Origin: CAZJCK01 sp964544635 | GTDB taxonomy: Bacteria; Zixibacteria; MSB-5A5; GN15; FEB-12 | DNA: 25,808 nt | NCBI GenBank assembly: GCA_964544635.1 | Contig: CAZJCK010000051.1 | Coordinates: 1 to 25,808, forward strand | Direction: 5' to 3' | Shown: positions 1-7,257 of the stretch, one piece after another | How the letters are laid out: the number at the start of each line of letters is the position of its first letter | Numbering within the stretch: position 1 is the stretch's first letter | The notes under the pieces: generated by a model | The model's database searches: none | Seen by the model: only the letters and a program-made list of their open reading frames with translations | Told to the model about the DNA's origin: nothing | Translations under genes and position numbers: made by a program

Positions 1-6
1 AATGGA

Positions 7-24
7 TGCCCGCCTTCGCGGGCA
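7..24. repeat. REP-like hairpin at the left edge
   Basis: A TGCCCGC arm, a CTTC loop and a GCGGGCA arm form a perfect short palindrome. With its flanks (GGA before, CGACG after) it resembles a widespread intergenic repeat that has a CCCGCCTTCGCGGG core. It lies downstream of plsC and could also stabilise that mRNA 3' end. There is no T-tract, so an intrinsic terminator is unlikely. A second small hairpin, CAAACG-AAGA-CGTTTG, follows at 63-78. Apart from these, 1-139 shows no gene. Confidence 0.5.
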
Positions 25-139
25 CGACGTATTTTGGGGGGCGGGAATGAAATGAGGAGTGCAAACGAAGACGTTTGTCGCCCACGAGCTTAAGACGACC
101 GGCCCCTCGGTCTGCTGTCGCGGCCCTCAGTGATCAGCC

Positions 140-754
140 CTACGAGCCACTTCTATCGCGCAACGCTACAATCCGCGCCATGACATCGGCGGCCAGCGCC
201 AGGTAACCCTCTTTTTCATCCCGGTACGACATAACCTTCTCGCGCATTATCGGCTCGCCGTATGTGATGCGCAGGCGACGTTTGAACAACAGGCAGCTCT
301 TCAGGTCGTTTGAGTTCTCGACATACACCGGCACAATCGGCACCCCGGCCTTGCGTGCAATCACGCCTATCCCCGGTTTGGGCGACAAGAATTCGTTACT
401 CTTCGAACGGGTACCCTCAGGAAAAACTGTCAACAATCGGCCATTGTGCAACGCCTCAAGGCAGCTCTGCACGGCGGCGCGGTCGATCGCGCCACGTTTG
501 ATCGGCAGGGCGTTGGTGCGACGGATCAGCCAGCCCAACACCGGCACGCCGAACAGCTCTTTCTTGGCCAAAAAATAGACCTGTCGTGACAACGCCGAGC
601 CGACCAGCGGTGGGTCGAAGTGGGAGCGATGATTAGGCGCCAGGATACAGCCGCCCTCTTTCGGTACATGCTCCCGACCGAGTACTTTCCAGTGAAAGCC
701 GAAGATCCCCAGCATCCGAGAGAGAAACCAGCCTGTCCAGTAGAACGGTTTCAT
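140..754 (-). CDS. plsC: 1-acyl-sn-glycerol-3-phosphate acyltransferase
   Basis: This enzyme transfers an acyl chain to the sn-2 position of lysophosphatidic acid to make phosphatidic acid, at the inner face of the cytoplasmic membrane. The 204-residue protein has the family hallmarks: the HX4D catalytic motif in NHRSHFD (H42, D47), the FPEGTRS substrate-binding motif at 111-117, and VPIVPVYV near 140. Length fits short bacterial PlsC. The hydrophobic N-terminus may attach it to the membrane. Its ATG overlaps the cmk stop (ATGA at 751-754), so it is probably translated by coupling. A cmk-plsC pair is common in bacteria, often followed by rpsA, but the window ends before any such gene. Confidence 0.93.
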   Translation of the reverse strand: MKPFYWTGWFLSRMLGIFGFHWKVLGREHVPKEGGCILAPNHRSHFDPPLVGSALSRQVYFLAKKELFGVPVLGWLIRRTNALPIKRGAIDRAAVQSCLEALHNGRLLTVFPEGTRSKSNEFLSPKPGIGVIARKAGVPIVPVYVENSNDLKSCLLFKRRLRITYGEPIMREKVMSYRDEKEGYLALAADVMARIVALRDRSGS

Positions 755-1431
755 GACTGTTCGGTCAGGCGCCCCACCAGTGAGAGAATCTTGTCGACCT
801 GCTGCTCGACAGTCATGGTCGAGGTGTCGATTTCAACGGCATCATCCGCCTTGCGCAGCGGCGAGTGGGCGCGCTCGGAGTCGTGGCGATCGCGACGTTC
901 TATATCGGCCTTCTGCTCCTCGAGGCTACTCTCATGGCCGGCGTTCTTAAGATCCTTGAGCCGTCGCTTCGCCCGCTCCTCAACCGTCGCAATAAGGAAG
1001 ACTTTCACCTCGGCATCGGGAAAGACAACCGTCGTCGTATCGCGTCCCTCGGCCACCACCGACTGCCCGCGCGCAATCTCCTGCTGCTTGGCGACCATCG
1101 CCTTGCGCACGCCCGGATGCGCCGACACCTCGGAGACATGCAAGGTCACCTCGGGCGTGCGAATCTCGGTGGTCACCTCTTCGTTATCGCAAAATACACG
1201 GTTGTCGTCGCCCGACGTTTCAAACCGTATCTGCATATCGCGCGCCATGTCGGTTAGTTGCCTGGAGTCAGACGGTGACACGTTATCCTGCAGCGCCTTG
1301 CAGGTCAGGGCACGGTACATGGCGCCGGTATCCAGAAACTGAAAGCCCAGGCGCGCCGCCACCAGCTTGGCGGTGGTCGATTTGCCCGATCCGGCCGGAC
1401 CGTCGATAGCTATCGTAATCGGCTTGTTCAT
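751..1431 (-). CDS. cmk: cytidylate kinase
   Basis: Cmk phosphorylates CMP and dCMP with ATP, supplying pyrimidine nucleotides for RNA, DNA and CDP-lipid synthesis in the cytoplasm. The P-loop GPAGSGKST spans residues 11-19, followed by the typical DTGAMYRALT segment. VAEGRDTTTVVFPDA corresponds to the family GRD..TVVFPDA block, with TT where many members have a different pair. The ATG at 1431 was chosen because it gives the usual MNKPITIAIDG start and a typical 226-residue length; upstream codons in frame look like neighbour-gene shadow. The start overlaps the stop of the solute-binding protein gene (ATGA at 1428-1431), so the three genes form one coupled operon. Confidence 0.95.
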   Translation of the reverse strand: MNKPITIAIDGPAGSGKSTTAKLVAARLGFQFLDTGAMYRALTCKALQDNVSPSDSRQLTDMARDMQIRFETSGDDNRVFCDNEEVTTEIRTPEVTLHVSEVSAHPGVRKAMVAKQQEIARGQSVVAEGRDTTTVVFPDAEVKVFLIATVEERAKRRLKDLKNAGHESSLEEQKADIERRDRHDSERAHSPLRKADDAVEIDTSTMTVEQQVDKILSLVGRLTEQS

Positions 1432-2243
1432 GGCTGCTCTTCCGGCATGACGGTGCTGTCGATCGCGCTGTCCGGCAGTACTTCCCGCGCCGGCAGGGCA
1501 TCGAACCACTTCACGTGCAGCGAGTCATACGTACCGTCGCTTCGAATCGCCGCCAGCGCGTCGTTGACCTGACGGTGCAGCACCGTGTCCTTCGGTCGCA
1601 TCGCCATACCGTAGTGTTCTTCGCTCAGGATGTTCCCCACCATCCGTGCCATACCGTGACGACTAATATACGCCTGGGTGGTCGGGAAGTCGTTCAACAC
1701 CGCATCGAGATTGCCGTTGTTCATATCGATGAAGGCGGCGCCGATGTTGTCGTACGAAAAGACATGGACACCGTCCATGCGCTTCGCCATCAGCTCACCG
1801 GTGGTTCCCAGCTGCACGCCGACGTGCCGGCCGCGCAGATCTTCAACCGTGACGATCATAGTATCGTCGACCGGCACGGCCATTGTCTGGCCCGCCAGGT
1901 AGTACGGATCGCTAAACGCGACCACGGCCGCCCGTTCCGGCGTTATCGTCATCGCCGAAATGACGAGGTCGTACTTGTTGTTGAGCAGGCCGGGGATGAT
2001 ACCGTCGAACGGCGTCACGATAAATTCAGGAGTCCAGCCGTTGCGGGCACAGACTTCGCTCACCAGGTCGATATCGAAGCCGGTCGGGGTACCGGTGCGG
2101 GAGTCGACCAGTTCAAACGGCGGATAAGTGGCGTCGGTGCCGATTGTGAGCACCGTACGATCCATCGGGTTCTCGAGTTGCTCCTGGCCGCAGCCGGACG
2201 CCAGGAACAGACAAACTGTCAGGAGGAAAAGTAATGTTCGCAT
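1428..2243 (-). CDS. Amino-acid-type ABC transporter substrate-binding lipoprotein
   Basis: A 271-residue family 3 extracellular solute-binding protein, predicted to bind a polar amino acid or similar small solute outside the cytoplasmic membrane. It starts with a lipoprotein signal peptide, MRTLLFLLTVCLFLASGC, with C18 as the likely lipidated residue. The mature part shows TIGTDATYPPFE, GFDIDLVSEV, DLVISAMTITPERA and FSDPYY, the signature blocks of the family. The ATG at 2243 is preferred over an upstream TTG at 2294 because it begins directly at the signal peptide. No permease or ATPase gene is adjacent, so it is an orphan component here. Coupling to cmk is unexpected and has no obvious metabolic explanation. 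Substrate cannot be read from sequence. Confidence 0.88.
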   Translation of the reverse strand: MRTLLFLLTVCLFLASGCGQEQLENPMDRTVLTIGTDATYPPFELVDSRTGTPTGFDIDLVSEVCARNGWTPEFIVTPFDGIIPGLLNNKYDLVISAMTITPERAAVVAFSDPYYLAGQTMAVPVDDTMIVTVEDLRGRHVGVQLGTTGELMAKRMDGVHVFSYDNIGAAFIDMNNGNLDAVLNDFPTTQAYISRHGMARMVGNILSEEHYGMAMRPKDTVLHRQVNDALAAIRSDGTYDSLHVKWFDALPAREVLPDSAIDSTVMPEEQP

Positions 2244-2278
2244 GGCCCCAATGAACACAATTCCACTCGTTTGGGCAA
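2244..2278 (-). promoter_or_regulatory. Weak promoter candidate for the solute-binding protein operon
   Basis: TTGCCC (2273-2278), a 17-base spacer and TTCATT (2250-2255) lie six bases before the ATG at 2243. The geometry equals that of the holA and rnr promoters, but the -10 box is poor (three of six matches), so this is only a candidate. Confidence 0.25.
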
Positions 2279-2292
2279 GGGGCGACGCAGGC

Positions 2293-2326
2293 AAAAAAGA
2301 GGCGGATGATAATCCACCCGCCTCTT
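2293..2326 (-). terminator. Intrinsic terminator after the LiaF-like gene
   Basis: On the minus strand a perfect 9-bp stem (AAGAGGCGG / CCGCCTCTT, 2318-2326 with 2297-2305) is followed directly by a run of six T (2293-2298, sharing stem bases). It lies about 25 bases beyond the stop of the LiaF-like gene and ends the holA-to-LiaF operon. Confidence 0.85.
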
Positions 2327-2349
2327 CGCTAAACGCATTGGAAGTCTTA

Positions 2350-3249
2350 TTAGAAGAAATCGATCGACAGGTGGTCGAGACGGTCGCCCAGGCGTACTTC
2401 GATGCGCGGTGTCATGGCATCGTAACCGTCGCTCACGTACATGCTGTCGCGCTCGATCAGGCCGAGCTGTTGCAGGTAGGAGCCGTACTCGGTGCCGAAG
2501 ACAGCCAAGCCGGCCTGCATCGGCACCCGCAGGCGGATCGAGCTGTTGGCGCCGCCCAGGTTAATCGATACCGTCTCGCGTAAATCGCCCACTTTGACAT
2601 AGACGCTGCCATCGTGGGCATCGACATTCAATCGTTCCAGCGGCGTGGTGGCGAGGTTAAGATGCATATCGGCCTCATTGCCGATGCAACTCAAATCGAG
2701 CGGGGCCTGGTCGTTGAACGACATGTACCAGTCCTGCGGCCGGTCGGTGTCGATCTTTATCCGGTTGCCGAACAAGCCGCCGGAGCGACTCTCGATTGTC
2801 AGCCGAGCGTCGTCACCCGCGCGGTCGTAGTCAATCCTCGGCTTGCGTGTCATTTCATTGAAACGCCCGAAGGCGAGATACTCAGTAGCGTCGCGGATCG
2901 TCAGGTCGGTGTTGTCGATCTCAATCGTTACCTGGATCGCTTCGATACCGTCCTCCATCTGGATAATCTCTTCATACTCCGAGAAGAAGGAGCCACGCTC
3001 TCCGCCGCTGGAGCCCGTGAAGGCCACCCAGAAGGCGGCCCCGATGAAAGCGATCGTTGTCAGGTACGAGATCGCCTCCAACCGGGTACGGGTGAAGATC
3101 TTCTCAATACCGATGGCGATCAAAAGCAATGGTATGAAGATCGCCAGGTCGAGCACGAAGTTGACATTGAGGACATCAATATTCGCCAAAAACCAGAGCG
3201 CTCCAATCAGTACCAGGAGCATGCCCCATCGAAACCGTGCCGGAGTCAT
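2350..3249 (-). CDS. LiaF-like membrane protein with beta-solenoid C-terminal domain
   Basis: A 299-residue protein with three or four N-terminal membrane segments (about residues 8-23, 31-49 and 62-78), the arrangement seen in LiaI/LiaF-type DUF5668 proteins. A soluble region of about 210 residues follows, with repeated short beta-strand patterns (IQVTIEIDNTDLTIRD, LERLNVDAHDGSVYVKVGD), resembling the adhesin-like or cell-wall-active-antibiotic-response domain of such proteins. The gene overlaps the preceding pspC by ATGA (3246-3249) and ends the operon before a terminator. In characterised relatives these proteins sense or damp envelope stress; here that role is inferred from its PspC and ECF sigma neighbours. 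Exact family assignment is moderate. Confidence 0.7.
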   Translation of the reverse strand: MTPARFRWGMLLVLIGALWFLANIDVLNVNFVLDLAIFIPLLLIAIGIEKIFTRTRLEAISYLTTIAFIGAAFWVAFTGSSGGERGSFFSEYEEIIQMEDGIEAIQVTIEIDNTDLTIRDATEYLAFGRFNEMTRKPRIDYDRAGDDARLTIESRSGGLFGNRIKIDTDRPQDWYMSFNDQAPLDLSCIGNEADMHLNLATTPLERLNVDAHDGSVYVKVGDLRETVSINLGGANSSIRLRVPMQAGLAVFGTEYGSYLQQLGLIERDSMYVSDGYDAMTPRIEVRLGDRLDHLSIDFF

Positions 3250-3737
3250 CGGCCGTTTCCTCCATTGTCCGGATGCAGCGAGTTACCATTCGACTGTTCT
3301 GCCTGGGTCGACGGTTCGGTCTTGCCGTTGGTCTTACGGAAGATCAGAACAGCGCCAATGGCAATCAAAAAGATCGGCCAGATTTCGTGCCAGTCGAACC
3401 AGTACCAGTTTTCGCGAACGAGCAGGATCCCGCCGATTAGTATCAGGATGATTCCCGGCAGGTAGCTCCTGGCGCCAGATGACGGCGAGGCTGTGGCTGA
3501 CTTTTCCAGCTTAGCCTCGGCCTCGCGCCGTTCTTCCGGCGAGAAGCCGAACTGCTCACGTTTTGGAATGACAATCCAGCCGACGAGATAGGCCAGCAGG
3601 CCAAAACCGTTGAGGAAAAACAGAACAACCGCAATGACGCGGATGAGGACCGGATCGATATCGAAGTATTCGCCGATGCCACCACAGACACCGCCGATCA
3701 CCTTGTTGTCCTGCGAGCGCATGAGTCGCTTGGGCAT
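3246..3737 (-). CDS. PspC domain protein with LiaI-like C-terminal segments
   Basis: A 163-residue membrane protein. Residues 3-60 form a PspC domain: KRLMRSQDNKVIGGVCGGIGEYFDIDPVLIR followed by two hydrophobic segments and GWIVIPKR. A charged linker leads to a second pair of membrane segments at about 92-127 (LPGIILILIGGILLV and IWPIFLIAIGAVLIF), like the DUF5668 unit. PspC proteins belong to envelope-stress responses (phage-shock protein family). The start at 3737 has a strong AAAGGAG ribosome binding site six to seven bases upstream. A 66-base gap separates it from the anti-sigma gene and holds an ECF-type promoter candidate, so it may be transcribed both from holA and from its own promoter. 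Confidence 0.87.
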   Translation of the reverse strand: MPKRLMRSQDNKVIGGVCGGIGEYFDIDPVLIRVIAVVLFFLNGFGLLAYLVGWIVIPKREQFGFSPEERREAEAKLEKSATASPSSGARSYLPGIILILIGGILLVRENWYWFDWHEIWPIFLIAIGAVLIFRKTNGKTEPSTQAEQSNGNSLHPDNGGNGR

Positions 3738-3770
3738 GAGGGTCTCCTTTCGTCGTAATCTACCCCAACA

Positions 3771-3793
3771 TACGAAAGGTCTGCGAAAAAGTT
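3771..3793 (-). promoter_or_regulatory. Candidate ECF sigma promoter before pspC
   Basis: On the minus strand AAC (3793-3791, in CGACAAC) and CGTA (3774-3771) are separated by exactly 16 bases. AAC-N16-CGTA is the core seen in promoters of many ECF sigma factors, for example the SigW type. It lies 34 bases before the pspC ATG and directly after an ECF sigma/anti-sigma pair, which would make pspC-liaF the target of that sigma factor. The match is short, so it remains a prediction. Confidence 0.45.
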
Positions 3794-3803
3794 GTCGTAA
3801 GCG

Positions 3804-4988
3804 TTATTCTGAAGACTCCGACGTTGTTTCGCCGGTCAGTTGACTGACAAGCCCACCCGCATATTCAGCCAGATCGGAATCGGAAGCGGCGACATTTCGG
3901 ATAAACGACAACGATTTGTTGTATTCAGCACTGTCAGCAGTATAGGATGCTACCATATAATGCGCCAGGATCAGGTCCCGGGAAACGCTCGGCACAACAT
4001 CTTTCGACTGCCCGGCCGACTGTTTTGAACGTTCTTTCTTCTTCTCGGCCAGCGACTGGGTAGTCTCCTGTTTGGGTACTATGTCGGAAGGAAACCCCAA
4101 CGACCTGGAGCCGCTCGTCGCTTCGTCGGATTCGGCAGCAGTCAGGTCGGCCAGGCGCCTTTTCCAGAACTCCAGGCGCTCCGCGTCCGGCTTGCGAGTA
4201 TTTGCGATAACGGTGCCGCTGCTGGTCGTCTGTACGCCCGAGCCTGAGGCGCTGTTCAATTGTATGCTGCCACTTCGATTGCTCAGCCCCTCAATCCTGG
4301 CCGGAGCCTGTTCTTCGACACGTTGCACCGATGGCGGCACTGATTCGGCCGGTTCAACGGCTGGTTTTTCACTCTCACCCGATCGCATGACCGGGGCACT
4401 CCTGGTGGTGCCTTCATAGTGGTCTTTTGGTGATGGCTGGGCGACCTCGTCGCGGACAGCCGGTTCGCTTAAGGCGTCGATGTCAGCGTCGTCCTCATCC
4501 GATTGACCGGCAGCACCGATATCCTCAGCCGGCGCCACTTGGCCAGCAGCCTCGGCCGGTGGCCGTTCGGACTCCGGCAGCTCGGACTCAGCTTCGTTCA
4601 ACTGACGGATCGTCTCCTGAGGCGACGTCATCGGTTCCGTGATCTCTTCTTCGTGCAGGGCAATGAACGCCAGTATTGCCACCGACGCCGCAGCAGCGGT
4701 CATCTTCCACCACAGACCGGACCGCTTTTCCGGGCGGATATCGGCCACCTGTTCCGGCTGGCCGAACCCGAGCGCCTGCTCGATCTTCTTTGCGTTCTGC
4801 TCGAAGTAGTCGTCAGCCTTAAGCGATGACCGCTTTTCGATCATTCGGTCGAACGCCTCAAGCTCGGCCAGCGCCGCCGCGCACTCTTTGCACTCAGCGA
4901 TATGCTGACCCAGCAGTTCCTGCTCTTCGAGGTTCAGGCCGGCGTCGTGGTAGGCCGAAATCTTATCTTTGAAATACTTGTGGTCCAT
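3804..4988 (-). CDS. Zinc-finger anti-sigma factor with long extracytoplasmic region
   Basis: A 394-residue membrane anti-sigma factor, predicted to hold the co-encoded ECF sigma factor inactive. The N-terminus carries a zf-HC2 zinc-binding motif, HIAECKEC at about 29-36, with an upstream histidine as possible further ligand. One membrane segment lies near 92-106 (TAAAASVAILAFIALH). The remaining roughly 285 residues are predicted outside the cytoplasm. They are rich in Glu, Pro, Ser and Ala, look disordered, and resemble no sensor domain I recognise. The gene lies 25 bases downstream of the sigma factor gene, the usual order. The outer region is longer than in typical anti-sigma factors, so signal sensing may differ. 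Confidence 0.82.
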   Translation of the reverse strand: MDHKYFKDKISAYHDAGLNLEEQELLGQHIAECKECAAALAELEAFDRMIEKRSSLKADDYFEQNAKKIEQALGFGQPEQVADIRPEKRSGLWWKMTAAAASVAILAFIALHEEEITEPMTSPQETIRQLNEAESELPESERPPAEAAGQVAPAEDIGAAGQSDEDDADIDALSEPAVRDEVAQPSPKDHYEGTTRSAPVMRSGESEKPAVEPAESVPPSVQRVEEQAPARIEGLSNRSGSIQLNSASGSGVQTTSSGTVIANTRKPDAERLEFWKRRLADLTAAESDEATSGSRSLGFPSDIVPKQETTQSLAEKKKERSKQSAGQSKDVVPSVSRDLILAHYMVASYTADSAEYNKSLSFIRNVAASDSDLAEYAGGLVSQLTGETTSESSE

Positions 4989-5013
4989 CAGCTACTTCTT
5001 ACTATCCAACCGC

Positions 5014-5619
5014 TCACTCGATCAGATCTCTCAGTTCGTCCATCAACAACTGGCGCGCCCGGAACAGCCGTGAATCGACCGTACCGGGAGGAATCTTCAG
5101 GTGCGTGGCAATATCGTGGTACGACATATTCTCGAAGTGCCGGAGTACGAAGACTGTCCGGTACTTGGTCGGCAGTCCGTTGAGCGCCTTGTAAAAACGG
5201 CGCTGCCCCTCATCGTCCATAAGCTTCTCCAGCGGCCCCAGCGCCTCGGACTGGGGATCAAAGCCGACCTCCGACAATTTGTCCAGCGATTGCTCTTTCT
5301 CCTCGCGCGTTACCTGGTTGTATGTCAGGTTACGGGCAATCGTCGACAGCCAGGGGTAGAAAGCATATTCCGGGTTAAACCGATCCAGCGCCTTGTAGGC
5401 ACGGATAAACGCCTCCTGGACGAGATCTTCAGCCTGGTCAAACGATTTGGTCAGTCCGTACACCATCCGATACAGCCTTTTCTGGTGCATCCGAATCAGC
5501 TTGCCAAAAGCGGCCTGATTGCCGCCCTGGGCTGCCTCCACCAGTTTCCGTTCCTCGGATTTCTCCGATGGTATAGATACCGGCGGTCGGCTGTTTTCTT
5601 CCGAGAAATTCGGGGGCAT
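5014..5619 (-). CDS. ECF-type RNA polymerase sigma factor (first module)
   Basis: A 201-residue sigma-70 family protein of the extracytoplasmic-function class. Region 2 covers about residues 30-100 (AAFGKLIRMHQKRLYRMVYGL, then AEDLVQEAFIRAYKALDRF and YPWLSTIARNL). Region 4 covers about 145-198, with the recognition-helix stretch MSYHDIATHLKIPPGTVDSRLFRARQ (split here as MSYHDIATHLKI and PPGTVDSRLFRARQ). It begins on the last base of the holA stop (TGATG at 5617-5621), implying coupling to a DNA polymerase subunit gene. It is followed by its likely anti-sigma factor and then PspC/LiaF-like genes, which suggests an envelope-stress regulon. Confidence 0.93.
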   Translation of the reverse strand: MPPNFSEENSRPPVSIPSEKSEERKLVEAAQGGNQAAFGKLIRMHQKRLYRMVYGLTKSFDQAEDLVQEAFIRAYKALDRFNPEYAFYPWLSTIARNLTYNQVTREEKEQSLDKLSEVGFDPQSEALGPLEKLMDDEGQRRFYKALNGLPTKYRTVFVLRHFENMSYHDIATHLKIPPGTVDSRLFRARQLLMDELRDLIE

Positions 5620-6617
5620 CAGACGGTTTTCTTCTGTTCAGCCAGAGACAAAATCAGCGATTCGAGGGCCACCTCGCGCTTGACGCCGGTGGTGCGAAGC
5701 TTGCTGTCGACCGCGGCGGTGGCGGTAATCATATATTCGAGCTGTGCATTGCTGTAATATCGCCCCTGCTGCTCGAATTTGCCGCGGAGAAAATCGCGAT
5801 TACCGAGCGGACGGTGGCCGTTCTTGACAAGATAGACCGAGAGCAGATGTTGGTTGAGCAGGGTGATGATGGCCACCTCGGAATTCCCCTCGGCCGTCAG
5901 CCGGCGAATCATCTTGAGGGTACCATAGGTATCGCCGGCCATCAAACTGTCGGCGACTGCAAATATATCGAAGACCTCGTGTCCTGAACAGAGCCGGACG
6001 ACATCCTCCTGGTGCACCCTGTCGCCGTCATCGAAATAATTGATCAGCTTTTCGGTTTCGGCCTGGATAGCGCCACGGTTGGCGCCGTTCCTGGAACTGA
6101 CCAGTTCGGTGAGGAACTGGATCGCGTCAGACTCGATTGTCAGATTAGCCGAGCCCAGTCGCTGCATGATCGCCTTGCGCGCCTCGGCCGGGGTGAGCCG
6201 GTCGAACATTACTACCTCGCCGATCTTCCCCATGTCTCGCACGATGGCAGCGTTCCTTTTCGGCGCCCGGGCCGCCGGCGTGGTGAAGACAATCAGCCGC
6301 GAGATATCACCACCTTTTGCCATTTTGAGCACGAGATCACGTTCGGTCGGCTTGTAGCTCTGGATATTGGCCACCGCGAACATCTGGCGTTCACCCAGCA
6401 TCGGCAGATTGGCCAGGTGCGAGACCAGCTCGCCTGCTTTCACGTTGCGGGCGTCAAAGCGCCGGAGGTTGACTGAGCGCTGGTCGTCGGGCAAGTATTG
6501 CTGGGCCAGAAAGCGCACCGCCTCGGCAATACGATAGTCCTCGGCGCCGAAAAAGTAGTAGACCGGTTTGAATTTCCCGGCCCGGACATCGGCCAGCAAT
6601 TGAGCGGGAGAACGCAT
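5619..6617 (-). CDS. holA: DNA polymerase III delta subunit
   Basis: HolA opens the beta sliding clamp within the clamp-loader complex during replication. The 332-residue length matches the family (about 340). Recognisable stretches are the N-terminal PVYYFFGAEDYRIAEAV, the MLGERQMFAVANI and RLIVFTTPA blocks of the AAA-like domain, and the C-terminal helical collar with IAVADSLMAGD-like and NSEVAIITLLNQHLLSVYLVKNG sequences. No lysine-type P-loop is seen, as expected for delta. The ATG at 6617 fits the family start. It has no Shine-Dalgarno sequence and a -10 box six bases upstream, so translation is probably leaderless. It heads an operon running into an ECF sigma factor gene. Confidence 0.9.
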   Translation of the reverse strand: MRSPAQLLADVRAGKFKPVYYFFGAEDYRIAEAVRFLAQQYLPDDQRSVNLRRFDARNVKAGELVSHLANLPMLGERQMFAVANIQSYKPTERDLVLKMAKGGDISRLIVFTTPAARAPKRNAAIVRDMGKIGEVVMFDRLTPAEARKAIMQRLGSANLTIESDAIQFLTELVSSRNGANRGAIQAETEKLINYFDDGDRVHQEDVVRLCSGHEVFDIFAVADSLMAGDTYGTLKMIRRLTAEGNSEVAIITLLNQHLLSVYLVKNGHRPLGNRDFLRGKFEQQGRYYSNAQLEYMITATAAVDSKLRTTGVKREVALESLILSLAEQKKTV

Positions 6618-6623
6618 GCGCCA

Positions 6624-6652
6624 TGTATACTAAACAGCGATCCAGGGCACAA
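6624..6652 (-). promoter_or_regulatory. holA promoter, predicted leaderless
   Basis: TTGTGC (6647-6652), a 17-base spacer and TATACA (6624-6629) form a good housekeeping-type promoter on the minus strand. The -10 box ends exactly six bases before the holA ATG, so the transcript should start at or within a base or two of the start codon. Confidence 0.65.
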
Positions 6653-6671
6653 TCATTTATCGGATAGAAGA

Positions 6672-6706
6672 AAGCCGCGGCTGGTCAGGAGGTCCAGCCG
6701 CGGCTT
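6672..6706 (-). terminator. Hairpin terminator of the tail-anchored protein operon
   Basis: A perfect 13-bp stem (AAGCCGCGGCTGG at 6672-6684 with its complement at 6694-6706) and 9-base loop. On the minus strand it is followed by CTTTCTTCT, a modest T-rich tract. It separates the operon at 6754-7650 from the holA promoter. Confidence 0.7.
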
Positions 6707-6753
6707 ATCAGCACAACAGAAGGAGGGGCTTTATACGTGCATCGCGTGAATGC

Positions 6754-7230
6754 CTAAGTCAAAAGCAGCACGATAATCACCGTGCTGATAAACACCGCCG
6801 CGAACAGGCCGATCCTGCGGCCGAGCATCGACGACTGGTCGGCGGCATGGTGGAAGAAACGCCGCCGCTGACGGAAATCGGCGCCGTGGCGGGTATCCGG
6901 TTCGAACGACAGGCTGTCCCAGGGAAAGGCATAGAGCGGGTCGATGGCGAGGATTTCGTTCTTGAGAGTCTCTACCCGGTCGCGCAAGTCAAGGCGTTTG
7001 CGCTCGGCCGTTTCTACCATCAACTGCCGCACCTTGTGCGCCAGGGTCAGACGCTTGTCCAGCCAGTTGGCCAGGCTGCACAGTTCGTGGGCGGTCATAC
7101 GGTCCAGCTCGCCGGCGGCGCGGGCGGCGCGCAGCGACTGGTAGTAAATATTGTCCGACTCGACAGTCGGTTCGAGTTGTTCGATCAGGTAATCGACTCG
7201 TTCGCGAAGCAGCGGTGATACGTTAGGCAT
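6754..7230 (-). CDS. Tail-anchored helical protein of unknown function
   Basis: I do not recognise this 158-residue protein. It is largely charged and helical (residues about 5-100, with ERVDYLIEQLEP, ELDRMTAHELCSLANWLDKRL, ETAERKRLDLRDRVETLKNEI). A basic stretch RQRRRFFHH near 120 precedes a single hydrophobic segment at the extreme C-terminus (IGLFAAVFISTVIIVLLLT), which predicts a cytoplasmic domain anchored by its tail. The ATG at 7230 is preferred over a TTG at 7254 because AAGGGGAA lies a suitable distance before it. It follows the RNase H-like gene by 27 bases, in one operon. Confidence 0.7.
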   Translation of the reverse strand: MPNVSPLLRERVDYLIEQLEPTVESDNIYYQSLRAARAAGELDRMTAHELCSLANWLDKRLTLAHKVRQLMVETAERKRLDLRDRVETLKNEILAIDPLYAFPWDSLSFEPDTRHGADFRQRRRFFHHAADQSSMLGRRIGLFAAVFISTVIIVLLLT

Positions 7231-7257
7231 GGCCGTTCCCCTTCTTCTAATCAAGGC

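Noticed and set aside
620..2234. Plus-strand open frames of about 240 codons opposite plsC, cmk and the solute-binding protein gene
   Set aside because: Opposite well-identified genes, Arg/Ser-rich without domains, and no ribosome binding sites seen.
5619..6617. A hidden programmed frameshift between holA and the sigma factor gene, suggested by the TGATG junction
   Set aside because: There is no slippery heptamer near the stop; a simple stop-restart overlap explains it.
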